From the NCBI GenBank assembly GCA_001695595.3, contig MBPM02000058.1:124001-188000 (forward strand): 64,000 nucleotides of DNA, given 5' to 3'. A program made the translations under genes and the position numbers. Shown here in pieces: positions 32,242-43,708 of this stretch. The DNA is from Plasmopara viticola (lineage: Eukaryota > Oomycota > Peronosporomycetes > Peronosporales > Peronosporaceae). Numbering within the stretch: the stretch's first letter is position 1; each line of letters starts with the position of its first letter. Under the pieces are notes generated by a model. That model saw only the letters and a list, made by a program, of their open reading frames with translations. It had not been told where the DNA came from and searched no databases.

Positions 32242-33227
32242 ATGGACCTTCCGCGATGTGTACAACACACAATAGTCGAAGTCACAACCTGGTGGATGAC
32301 GTCGAAGGCCTTTGTGCTGTGCAAGGTCCGGCATAGCGTCAGTATCTCGCCATGCCATGCTATCGACGCACGGGTGGGTATCGAACAAAATCTAACCGAC
32401 CAGCTCATGCGCTACTCGGAGCCGTTACAGGGCGTCATTTTGAGTTTTGGTAACGTCCAGCTGGCCAAGCCGTATGGTGTCATTGTGAACGAAATGCCCT
32501 ATATCCATTGCAAGGTCTTGACCCATGCGCTCGTCTTTCGACCACAAGAAGGCATGAAATTGCGTGGTCTCGTCAATAAGATTGGCAGGAATCACGTTGG
32601 GATGCTCTTTGCCGGTATCTTTAACGGATCCGTGGCCGAAGCGGAGCTTCCAAAGGGATACGTTTACAGCTACGCCCAAGACTGCTGGTACGCTTCTTAC
32701 CACGATAGATAGGCCGTGTTGTTAACATTGTTCTATGGAAAGGATGGGTGAAGACGGCGCTTGTATCTCTGTGGAGAATGAAGTCGTGGTCAAAGTGTTG
32801 CGGTGCGTGCTTGGCACTTTAGCTATTGCAAGGCCATTGTTAACGGTCTTCTTGTCATAGTGTCCATGTTTCTGGAGGCATGGTTGCGATCGAAGCCACG
32901 ATGCGCTTTGACCATTCTAGTGCCGTGGACGCTCTTCCACGGAAGGTAAAGAAGGTCAAGCATCTGAATTTGGTTGCTGGGGAGCCAGTGATGAAGGAGA
33001 AGAAGGCGAAAAAGAGGAAAACGGCGGAGAAGGAGGTCAGTATGACGAGAGAGCAGATGAAAGAGAAGAAACAAAAGCGCAAGCACGAGAGACTTGTGGA
33101 TGAAAAGACAAAGAAACAAGAAGCGGAGGTCGTTGACGCCGAAGAGGTGAGGGTAAGGAAGCATAAACGCAAAGACAACGACGCCAAGAAGAAGAAGCAC
33201 AAGCACAAGAAGAGCCAAGGCGACTAG
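32242..33227 (+). CDS. RNA polymerase I subunit RPA43 (POLR1F/TWISTNB-like)
   Basis: Exons 32242-32687, 32743-32802 and 32861-33227 join in phase 2 to 290 residues (introns 55 and 58 nt). The N-terminal RPB7-like half has VGIEQNLTDQLMRYSEPLQG, NVQLAKPYGVIVNEMPYIHC and LRGLVNKIGRNHVGMLFAGI, the order typical of RPA43. The middle exon carries ENEVVVKVLR of the OB-fold. The last ~100 residues are very rich in Lys (KEKKAKKRKTAEKEVSMTRE, KHKRKDNDAKKKKHKHKKSQ), a nucleolar-type tail also seen in animal TWISTNB. RPA43 with RPA14 forms the Pol I stalk that contacts Rrn3/TIF-IA. It is divergent from NDUFS8: only 66 bp separate the starts. Confidence 0.85.
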
Positions 33228-33314
33228 ACGAGTAGCAAAAGTATTATGTTAGACGATAGAAGGAAGACGCGGTCGTGTCGAGAGCTCAGTGTGTTTTATT
33301 GAATCTAGACGAGT

Positions 33315-34643
33315 TTATTCATACGAAATCAGGTGTTCTAAAGCTGCTGGAATCGACGGCAATGGCTGGTTTGCGTCGCAAAGGCTCCAATTCGGAGACT
33401 GATGCGCTTTATGCCACTTGAAGTCATTCACCTTGGCCCACAGCCCCGAATCGTTGCACAAGCCGAGCCGCTCAAGTTGTGGCTTGAGGCCATCAAAGTG
33501 CAATCGGTACGGTCCAAACTGCAGCTGCTGGCAGTCTTCAATGATGGGGTGGCTTCCAACCCGGAGGTGGAACGTCGTCGCGCGGCTCAAGTGGACACGC
33601 ACTTGGCGGCATGCAACAAAGAACTCACACTGACTGCACTCTTCGAGCCACAAACTGCCAAAGATCGCGCCCGTGTAAATCACACAGTTCGTCAACGCAT
33701 CGCCACGAATCGCCGATGTTTCTACCGAGACCAATACAACGCAATTGGTCAAATGGGAGAAATTCAAGTCACGCCGCTTGCTGTCGTCGGGGTCCGTGAA
33801 GGTGCTGGCATCAATCACAAGCACTTCATTCTGCTTATGGGCAAATACGAGCTCGTTGAATTCCACTGCTCGCACCTGATCGTCTTTGGTCCCACTTTCA
33901 CGCGACGCTACGTCATGTTCCGGCGCCTTGGAATCTTCACACGGCTTGATCTTTGCTCGTCTTGCTCGAAATGTAAATTTCTTTCGCGGAGCAAACTTTG
34001 TGCGGGTGGTAGCGATTAAATCCAGTAACTTGGACACGATCACTTGGGTGTGTCGTGTATCATATGGAGATAAGTACAGCGACGATGCCGTTGCAGCAGC
34101 ATCTCGCATGGCATGTACCTGCAGCACAAGAGCGTCGAGTTGCACCTCCTTGGCTGGGTCACATGGCATTGGCTGCTTTTTCTGGGCACAGAACAGGCCT
34201 ACTTGCTTACGCACGTGCGCTTCTTGGTGCGTAAACGATTCCCAAAACGTTCGGGAAAGCTCGTCCGTGGTCCTCTCTCGATCATTGAAAGCATGGCCAG
34301 TCGTAGCCGTTTCCTTCTCTTTGCGTCGCTCTTCCAATGCGTGCGTCAACGTCTCTTCATGCGTTGTGAATACTGGAAAGTATCCGTTCGTATTGACGCG
34401 ATCGGGGCGTACGATAGCGCCGTGCAATGGCTTGCAGTCAAAGTAGCGGTTGCCGTGGAACGACCCGTCGCCTTTGCCAAGCGGTTTGTCCAGTCGCACA
34501 CCAAGCCAATCGTCACCGGGAAGACCTTCAATCACGCCAATGTAAGCGATCTCTCCATAGCGCTTGATACGAGCACGCAATCCACCACGAGGACCTGAAG
34601 AGAGGAGCTCACACCGTGTGCCAAGTGCCACTGGTGCCGTCAT
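33315..34643 (-). CDS. CAP-Gly domain fused to tubulin-binding cofactor C
   Basis: A single exon of 442 residues from the ATG at 34643 (MTAPVALGTRCELLSSGPRG). Residues ~5-85 form a CAP-Gly domain (GEIAYIGVIEGLPGDDWLGV, GKGDGSFHGNRYFDC, AIVRP). A helical stretch follows (DELSRTFWESFTHQEAHVRK, VQLDALVLQVHAMRDAAATA), like the spectrin-type TBCC N-domain. The C-CAP/cofactor C beta-helix has FSHLTNCVVLVSVETSAIRG, CQVRVHL-type RQVRVHLSRATTFHLRVGSH with the GAP arginine (R of VRVH), IIEDC and KVNDFKWHKAHQSPNWS. TBCC triggers GTP hydrolysis in the beta-tubulin/cofactor D/E complex. Animal TBCC has no CAP-Gly, which occurs in TBCB and TBCE. The frame is open upstream of 34643 without a better start. 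Confidence 0.83.
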   Translation of the reverse strand: MTAPVALGTRCELLSSGPRGGLRARIKRYGEIAYIGVIEGLPGDDWLGVRLDKPLGKGDGSFHGNRYFDCKPLHGAIVRPDRVNTNGYFPVFTTHEETLTHALEERRKEKETATTGHAFNDRERTTDELSRTFWESFTHQEAHVRKQVGLFCAQKKQPMPCDPAKEVQLDALVLQVHAMRDAAATASSLYLSPYDTRHTQVIVSKLLDLIATTRTKFAPRKKFTFRARRAKIKPCEDSKAPEHDVASRESGTKDDQVRAVEFNELVFAHKQNEVLVIDASTFTDPDDSKRRDLNFSHLTNCVVLVSVETSAIRGDALTNCVIYTGAIFGSLWLEECSQCEFFVACRQVRVHLSRATTFHLRVGSHPIIEDCQQLQFGPYRLHFDGLKPQLERLGLCNDSGLWAKVNDFKWHKAHQSPNWSLCDANQPLPSIPAALEHLISYE

Positions 34644-34724
34644 ACTTGCAAAGTTGGTTCTGGATTGGGTGGGCTTTGGGTTTAATAAAAAACACCCACC
34701 CACTTTATTTGATGTGGAGCACAC

Positions 34725-37700
34725 GACACTTACCTCGATGGATAGATTGAGGCTTGAGAGGAAATAATTTCGATGAAGTCTTCGGCCTTAAGCTCATGCT
34801 ACGGATTGCTTTCAGACCCTAGCCAGCCCATGCTTATGCTCACGTAGAAAAGAGTACTTCCAATTGGGCACTCGATTATAGTGGCAAGAATAAGGCTTTG
34901 CGTGATGCAGGACGCAGCACGCACGTGAACTTTTTTCATCATCTACGAGCCTACTGTAGGTGCACTAGCGGCTTCTGCAAAAGATTTATATACAGAAGTA
35001 ACTGCGAGAGCACTTGGTGTCTTAACTGAAAATCTGGTCGATGAAACATGCAAGCAATGCTATTTCAAAACGATGTCGAGAAATTTTACTCGCTAGCATA
35101 TAAATTAGATTTTAGCTGTTTAATCTGCTGTGAAGAGCAAATAGTGCGCATTAAGTGGTGGCCTGGGCGCACCTTTGCAAAGACTTATGCAAGCATAATA
35201 TATTCACTCCGCGAAGACTCTAACTATCAGATTTGTAGATTTTTAACAAGCCCTTAAACAATTTTACGTCAAGACAGAGCTACAATAGCTTTCGAGCGTT
35301 AAGTCATTAGAAAGAGGTTAGCCACAAAAGGGTGTAAAGTAAAATATCACCGCAGGAATCTAAATGAACACATATCACACAGGAGAGCGCGATCGATTGC
35401 ATAACGCTTCACACAACACTCTCATATATATAGCCCTACTGCTTGCTTACCGATCGTCACCATGACAACCTTGTTTTGGCCACTAGGACTCGCTGTCAAA
35501 TATGACTACGTAGTCTTTGGAGCGCTGCCTGCTTTTGTCTTCGTTGAATTTCACATCAAGCGAAAATGACATGATGGACAAACATGCAGTAAAAGCTCTC
35601 AGTAAGCTGTCATTTTCTCCGGTAATCCAGGTGCACCAAAATGTGATGCGGACTGTGCTGCATTAGTCATAATACGTGGCAAATTTGCTAGTTTTATGGC
35701 GAGAAGGTGCTATATTCGGATCAGGGTTGTGCTGGAGCCCTTGGCAGAGCTTCCGTTTAAAATGGTCAATAAATTTATGTTCCCTTCCGCCTAAATATTG
35801 CATTTGCCACTAGCGGCCATTCACTTTGTCCCTCCAGACAACATTCGACTGGCATTGAGCAAGCTATCATATATATGGCTAGAGCAAAAAGCGATTTGTT
35901 GTGTTGCAACTGAAAGCATTACCGTAATAAATTTTGCTAAATTACTGCTGACAATCATCGTTATGCAAACAATTACGATCATTTAGTTTGACAATAGGGC
36001 CAAAGTCTGTATCAAAGTCTTCAGCGGTCGCAACTTTATATGATGCAAGCAATTGCAACAACTTCGACGAGTCCGCCCAAGATTATCGCATCGTACAAAG
36101 CTTGTCGCTAGATTACTGGCTATGACGCTTCGTGTCTATTCGCTAATGACTTTATGTGAAAAGCGGGCTTCATCCGATCTGCTACTAAGAAGGCAGCAAC
36201 GCATCTATCGCGCACGTATAGCGCAGGTATATCAAGACCGATCTGACGGCAAAAAATTTATCAATCTCACAGTTATGAACGAGCTCAATCGCACGCAGCT
36301 GATTACTAAATTAATGAGATGCAGGCCGATGTCTGTGCCGTATCACATACCACATACATCATCTTCTACAAAATACTTATATACCGGGGACTCACAACCT
36401 GTCTCAAGCGCAAATAGCTAGTAGCTATTCGACCTTTTTTTAATCAAACTCCGTACCTGTTATGACACTATAGAGCACTTTAGCACAGTGAGGCTTCAAG
36501 CCCACCCAACTATCACGCACCCATTCGGGTGCAAATTGCCAGGACAGTCACGCTTTTGGGTGTAAATGCTCGTCCACTTTAGTGACACATCTCTGATTAA
36601 ATTTTAATTAATAACCTTTCAGTCCTGTGTTGCGAGACTCACCGCATGGGCCACAGAAAACTCTACATGACAATTTAAGCAAACGGATCGTCGTTTTAAT
36701 TGCAGCTTACAAGAAAAGTCATTCAGGAAATGTAAACCTGGGCAATATGCTCTGATTATCGCCAAAAAGCTTAGAACATGTTCGACATACTGAATTTCAC
36801 CCGATTAGGTCCCAAAAGAACACAATAACACTCATGGAGTATTGGTATTGAATTCGTTTATAATGCTTCTTTTATTACTTGTCGCTATACATAAGACTCC
36901 TGAAACGACGTCGACCCGAGTTTCTAAGTATTTAAGCGACGAACACGTTGACCCGATCAGTATTCGTGAATGCAGCTGTGTAAGCGATGTCCACAGAGAA
37001 TATATTAAATATACCAACACATACTATTCGCAATGGTTCTGAGAAGATCGTCAAATGACTGTCCTCTTCTGCGCGCCACTCTCACTTTCGTCTTCATTCT
37101 GATGAAGTACAGGCTATTTAGTTGGACGTGGTGGTCCGTGAGGTTAGAGTCTTTGATATTGGCCTGCGTTTGCCATTTGAGTATCTTTACAGAGCTACTT
37201 GAAACAGGTACCAAAAAAGTAAAACATGATTTAAACACAATTAATTTTGCATGATTAAGGGAAAAAGTATGCTATATTGTACCCATATATTAAGACCCAT
37301 ACCTATACTTAAAGTCAGATATATACTTACCTGAGGCGTGTGTCAGATTCGTTTAAATACGCTTTCTCTAAGCAATGAGTCATGACATACCCGCTGCAAC
37401 TGGTAGCGCATGTAGTCAATCTACGCCTACTTTTCTAAAGCTAAATTTTGAGTAGGATGAGCAAAATACTCACTTGCCTAAGAGCGCGCATGAACTACCT
37501 TAACAAGCTGACAAAGATGTGCAACAGACTTGCGCATCTGAAAGCGCTCTCTAGCCTAAGAAGCGCTCAATTGTAGCACCTTCAATATTTATTGACCAAG
37601 TTGAGGGCCATTACTTGAGTCTGATGCTTCGATTAAGCTTAAGCCTTTCAAGATGAGGGTGAAAAGTTTTACAAGGAAAAAAAAAGGAACTGTTTTGCTT

Positions 37701-40700
37701 TACGGTTTGTTTTATAGAAAGTCTAAGCAATTACTCGCCCAACTTCGATCTGGAAGGTAATAACTCTCCAAAGGTCGACATGAAGACGTCTCGAAATCCT
37801 CTCTTAGCGTAAAATCAAATCCCGCTGCCAATATCGGCTGCCAAAGACGCTGACGATATCGCACTAAATGTGGGTGACAGCTCTAATTCTTCGCTCTACT
37901 TGCTGCGGATAACGAAATCTAACTCAGGCTCACGCAAAAGCGGTTTATACATTTTTGCAGATGGAAAATACATCACCTCCCCTGCAAATGTTGATAACAA
38001 ATTACCACCGAGAGCGGATAGCGTAACTCTGCTCAAAGTGAATGCGATACAAATCAAGATCGATTTTTAGATGTTCCGGACGCTGCAAGAACCTTTGCCT
38101 CCGCAAAACTTCAGATCAACTGCTCGTTGTGTTGCGACTGGTGCTGTCCGACTGAGAGTTCTGCATAAATTATCCAGAGAGCTCAAAGCCACTGACTCTT
38201 GGCTGAATTTAAAGCCTAGCACACCTTAGAGGTGGTGTTTGAAGCTGTACCTCTTTAAAATTTACTGTAAGATATCTCGACTCACCGTAAGAGTCAGTAT
38301 ACGGTGTGCCTGGCTACACGTAAAACTTATGTTGGTTGACTTGGCGCGTCCAAAAAAATTGCTCGCCAGCAAACAACTGCGCCCGATAAAAGGAGATGCC
38401 TTTATGTCTAGATCAAGTTGCAGAAACAAGTCAATTTTGATTTAATTGGCAAAAAGAATTGCTCTAGATTTTATAGAGTTGATACAGGCCCGATTGTGAA
38501 AATTGAAGAGATTAGAGCAAGAGATTATTTTCTGTCCTTGATGTGGACAAGTGTAAATTAATCCTGGACATACCAGAAGACGAAAATCACGACCAAAGAA
38601 TCGATTGGTGAGGCCAGGTCATAGAACATCGTTTAGCTGATTTCTGCGTTTAAGCCTTAGTGAATCATGCCCCTACGCCTGCTGTGCATGCCGGTTTGAT
38701 ATGTCAACCTCGCTGCAAAGTACACACCGAGGATGGCTATGGCCGTCCCAAAGCTAGGAGGAAGAGCACACTCGCATGCAATATCATAAAGAAGGCACAT
38801 GGGGTGCATTGAAGCGCTGATTGACGCAAGTTTTTCCTTCACTTAAACATTTTGCTGTGTGATATAGCAAATGACCTAATTTGATCTTCCAGACATGACG
38901 GTGCCTGACTTATGACCCGCAAATTACCGATGAACGGTCTTTTGAACATTTGATACTCATTTGCCAATAGCAAAAGTAGATCATCCAAGTGTAGAAAATC
39001 GGAAGGAAGAAATTAGTCGCCAACTCGAAGACACTCTGCACAGTATGTGCGCTAAAGGTTTCATCTGGGAGGCGAAAAATGTCAATGATTGGGTTTGTAC
39101 ATAACAATACAGACCACGCACCTATTGACCAGACATTTTCTTATGTAATTTGGCCAAGGCATTTTGATTCTCCATTTACTCCAGTATGCACAAATTCTCT
39201 ATGATAAGTGAAAGAGAATTTAAGCAAGTCCTGGTCTTCTAAGTCTCTCGTTCGAAACCACTTTTCTTTGGTCTTACTTTGCGAGAGTCGGCCAAATTTA
39301 CTAAGTAGGACAAGGGATGCGTCCGCTCAAGATAAAAATAAGAATTTTAGACAAGCACAAAAACTATCCTTTATCAAACAATAGCGCAAATAAATATCAA
39401 AATCTAATGAATAGAGCTCAGGATGCGATCCCACTCGCCTACGATGAAACCACACAGCTTTCAGGCAAATCTGGAAAAAAAAATCTGAGAATTTTATGAG
39501 AGGTATACGTTCTGCTCGATATTGAGACCCAACCACCTGTAAAGACGAGTACAACATTTACAAACAAGAAATATCGCTAATTTGCCGAAAGTTTTACGGC
39601 TTCGTAAGCGCATGGGTCGGCAAACATCATCGAATTTCTTTCGGCGACTTCAGAAACGGGCCATTTGAGAGGTATAACAAATCAAACTCATACGAGTCCT
39701 GTGGTCCTCCAGTAATCGTCTGATTTTTTTTCCTATGTGCTTCGTCTTGTCAGTAAGGTGCATAAAGAGGTCGTACGGCTGTTAATAATACAGCCATGTT
39801 GGACATACACGAAAGATTGTGCATTAAGTATCCAACCAATCTTGGAGCTCGTTACCAAGAAAAACGACTGCCCAATTTTGTTCACACACCTCGCGCTTTA
39901 TCGCGTCGTGACCAATTTAGCTGTGAATTCACGTGGCCGAAAAACTCCAATGGTTTCGGATATCGCTCCAATTAAGATGCGGTCTTACCGCCAAAGCCAC
40001 CCCAAGAATATTCTTTTGCGTACGTTTAATTATGCTTACCGTCTAGTTGATTCCCCTGCCAGTGGTTGATGTAGACGAGAATAGGCGCTGAAGGCGCTTC
40101 GGCGAACATTAGTTTGTCGCATATGGCAGCAAAGAAAGATAGAGCTAACGACATCGCTAGGAAAGAGGCGTTACCTCTCGAGGTGAGCACCAAGGGATAT
40201 TCATTTATTCATCAAACTTACCAGCATTGCAAACGCTATCACCCATAAGTCCATGGCGAATTCCAACGTTAAAAACCTGCCCTCGGGGAGGATGCAATCA
40301 ACGAGGCAGGGGGACGATGGTGAAGTCAATGGCGGTAGCCTACGGTAGCGGGTCATTGACTCAAATCACCAACGCAGTAGCTGATGGGCTTTAGAAGTCA
40401 CCCATTTCCGGCCACCGACGATTATATTGTCCCGTGAAGAACCACTTAATGTTTAGTTAGCGGGAGCTACTTGCAAACAGATCGCTTATGGATGAGTGCA
40501 ATCCGGGCCAACGTAGACATTGGCGCCAAGAAATGCTCTCATATATTTTGCACGCGCAAAAGCTCTTTGCCGACCGTTCTATTGTGGCGTTTGTAAAGGA
40601 AGTTGGTTTTGATAATTATTTGCTGCAGCGTGATCTGGAGGCTATGTGCGAGTTCTTATCACCACACCAAACTATTTTAGGATTCTACTCGGGGCCGTAA

Positions 40701-43210
40701 GAGATTGGAAGACGAGGATAGCATGAAAATGCTCTTAAAGCCTTATAACTAGGTCATTACTACGACACAACAGGAGGGAGATGGATAGATTTGGAGGTGC
40801 TACAGCTTAAATACCTGACCACGCTGGAAAATTTTGCTACGACGTCGAGCTAAAAGCTCAGCTTCCTCACGGGCGGTGGTATAATGCAATCTAGATTTTC
40901 GTATGCGTGGCCCATATGCGGTTGAGCATTTGTGTAAAATCGCGATGGCCTTTAAAATATCATAATAGTTAGTTAAACATCTACCGTGAGCTTTGTGAAG
41001 CACCTTACAAAAGCACTTGATGCCCATTAGAGCGCATCTACTCAAGACGCACTCCATATGCGATTGCCTCTGGTCACATCGGTTAAGAAGCGCTGGAAAA
41101 TGTCGGCCTTGTATCGATCTTGCGCCTTTATTATTGAGATCACCAATCTTTGTGCGTGTAGTGGTGATGCGGTTGAATCATCTTTGCCCGAGTAGCTCTT
41201 TGGTGAATACACTACTTTCAGCTCACGGCGCAAGCTTGAGTTTTTGCTACAGACGCAGGCAAGCCTTCAGTGCAGAGGCCGCTAAGGCGCAGATGCTGTT
41301 TTTGGTATAGAAGTACCTTCGAATGTTGTGGGCCTGGCTTGGTCATTTTTTAATGTTCCGGTCGCCTCGTAGCTTTCTTCCTTGTTTGTTCAATTACTGT
41401 TATGATCCAAACACTTTTACGTTTAAAAGTCAGAAAGTGATGCTTGAAGCTCATTTCTGTACTCTTAAACGACGTGATCGTCCGCCAAGCTATTTATATT
41501 AAATGCTGGCTTCCGTTTAAACAATCATAAAGATATGGTGAATAGTGATGCGTTTCGAAATGATAGCTGCTCATCAAGACTTGAAGGTAAAGCCACAAGC
41601 CATGATTACAAACCAAAGAAATCAATGCAAAATTGGCTATTGCTCACTGAAACATCGTATAACTTTTTGTACACTTCCTCTGTCTCCGGTGTTGTGTGCC
41701 TCGTTATTTGTCGCGGTTCATCAACAGCATTTGATTGTATGGTGAATGCTTTTTTCAAAGCTCAGCATTTCACAAATATGTTCACAATCTTGATATTATA
41801 AAAAGCACATTAAGTACATATTTAAGTTTCTAATTATTCTTACAAGGAATACTCTGTACCGTTTCTTAATTAGAATTTCAAATGTATTTGATACGATAGC
41901 TATGGTGCCAAGGGCCAGATCCGCGATCGATCAAGTAAATGCGCGACAATTCGTTCCAGGCAATCTACGGCAACGCGTACATAGAAATCGAGCATTTCTT
42001 GTTCTCATTCCATTGCTTCACCAATGTCGTTCGACAAACGCAATTCTAAAACGGCGAAGTCTGGTTCCATCAATGCCAGAAAATGGCAAGGTAATCACTT
42101 GATCGTCCGTCATCTTGGACACAAAGTTCACGAATGTAAGAGCTGCTTTTCTTTCTGGACGGCACGGCTAAGGTTCGAGACTCGCGGTTCTATCAATCGT
42201 GGCATTCACTTACTACAAGGATAATCGAGTGCTTTTAAAGAGCGGCCAGAGGCAACGACGAAATAGCTTGCTCGGATAGACTGTGGAATAGATTTGCGAG
42301 ACTTGACCTTTTTCAAGTCGCGTAGATCCGAAAACATTGCGTCTTCTTCACTTCCATTTGTTATTGTGAGCATAGACCGTCTTGGACGATGAGGGTTTAC
42401 CATAGCCTAATGCACATGTTCTTACCGTGATTAGTACCTGCTCAACCATAAAAATTAAAGAAGAGACTTGTGCTGCTACGTGAGAAGTCTTCAGTTGCAG
42501 GACACTTTCATTCAACGACACGACAGAGGATCGCTTTCCGAGGCATGTGAATAAAGAACAATCAGTGAACCTTTTCTTACAGACTGGCTTTGTTGGCGAT
42601 GCGTCAGCTCAAGCACCTCATTGTTTGATTGCTCGGTACGAAAATCACCAAGTTCGACCGGTGAACGACTTCGTCCCGCGGCTTTCTGCAAAAGCGATAG
42701 CTTCCAAAACTTTTGCATGACCTTATTGGGTTTAACCAGAATCCCTATTTGTTTGCGTAGTTTAGCTAATATAATCATCGTCAAGCAAGCTTGCTGATAT
42801 AAAGCACGTATTATATGCTACATATATTCTCAGAGCATGGAAACTGAAGACGCATACGTCCTCGTATCTATGCCCAAGTATCTAGCAAGCTCAGATCCTT
42901 CGTGTCCTATGCCAGTGAAAGCCTTGACAAGCAATTGCACTTGAGCCATTTGAGCACTTTCAATAGCAAATCCATCTTCGATATTCTCGTGGCAAGCTCA
43001 TCTTCTATAAATCAAATTGTTGTTAACGAGGTCTCTAGTAAAATATTGCAATTATATTAATAAATCTCGTATAATAGCACGGTCTAGAACAACGGGGTAC
43101 TAAATGCATATTAACCAACAGTGCGTTGTTTATCTCAAGAGCTCAAGCTAACAACGGCCTCAACTCTTCCCAAAAATACGCCGACCCTTCTCTTCAAAGC
43201 TGCGCACCTT
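34725..43210. other. Gene-poor AT-rich block
   Basis: 8.5 kb without a supported gene. Open frames are short and random-looking. A possible reverse-transcriptase remnant (39.74-40.07 kb) is listed separately. The frames at 40.8-41.3 kb (minus) and 41.9-42.2 kb (plus) show no clear domain. No RNA gene or array was seen. Confidence 0.55.
39737..40069 (+). pseudogene. Possible Ty3/gypsy reverse-transcriptase remnant
   Basis: A 110-codon frame reads KEVVRLLIIQPCW, then ILELVTKKNDCPILFTHLAL and YRVVTN. Its order resembles the start of the gypsy RT domain (KE+..LL..G.IEPS.SPW.SP..LV.KKDG..R.CVDYR.LN). The catalytic YLDD box is not found downstream. Weak call. Confidence 0.25.
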
Positions 43211-43708
43211 CTACTTGAACATCTTTTTCATCTTCTTGCCCATCTTTTTAAAGCCTTTATGCTTGAACCCTTTGTGCTTGTAGCCTTTGAACTTGTGTTT
43301 TCCATGTTTATGTTTTCCGTGCTTGTGCTTTCCATGCTTCATCATCGCGCCTGCCATCATGACCCCAGGCTGCGCCACGTAGGGGGGGTGGGCGTAGGCG
43401 TGGCCGAGATGCGATGCATTGTGACCGTGGGCAGGGTAGCCAGGTTGAGGCATATGATGACCGTGTGCGGGGTAAGCGGGCTGCGGAGGGTACTGCGGCG
43501 GCGGGTAACCCTGCGGTGGAGGGTAACTTTGTGGCGGCGGGTAACATTGCTGTGGTGGGTAACCTTGCTGCGGCGGGTAACCTTGCTGCGGTGGGTAACC
43601 TTGCTGTGGCGGGTAACCTTGCCCTGGTTGAGGCGGATAACCTGGCTGAGGTGGATAGCCCGGCTGCTGCTGGTAATTCTGGGAATGAGAACCTCCTCCT
43701 GGGTGCAT
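43211..43708 (-). CDS. GYPPQ-repeat protein with Lys/His-rich tail
   Basis: A single exon of 165 residues from the ATG at 43708 ([20 protein letters not shown]). Residues ~15-85 hold about ten copies of [12 protein letters not shown] with a few CYPP and SYPP variants. Then come YPAHGH units (two copies), a short hydrophobic stretch ([15 protein letters not shown]) and a basic tail of [17 protein letters not shown] and [15 protein letters not shown]. This design resembles plant and animal Gly/Pro/Tyr-rich proteins with an XYPPX head, which bind membranes or phase-separate, but no enzyme domain is present. It is isolated in the gene-poor block. The family is not firmly known; low-complexity composition makes similarity searches unreliable. 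Confidence 0.7.
   Translation of the reverse strand: MHPGGGSHSQNYQQQPGYPPQPGYPPQPGQGYPPQQGYPPQQGYPPQQGYPPQQCYPPPQSYPPPQGYPPPQYPPQPAYPAHGHHMPQPGYPAHGHNASHLGHAYAHPPYVAQPGVMMAGAMMKHGKHKHGKHKHGKHKFKGYKHKGFKHKGFKKMGKKMKKMFK

Noticed and set aside
40800..41310. Possible Harbinger or hAT transposase on the minus strand
   Set aside because: Only vague residues (LLARRR, AIAILHK) fit; no catalytic motif or terminal repeats were seen.
42160..42200. B-box-like GGTTCGAGACT that could mark a tRNA gene
   Set aside because: No acceptor stem or A-box at the right distance could be formed by eye; a tRNA scan would settle it.
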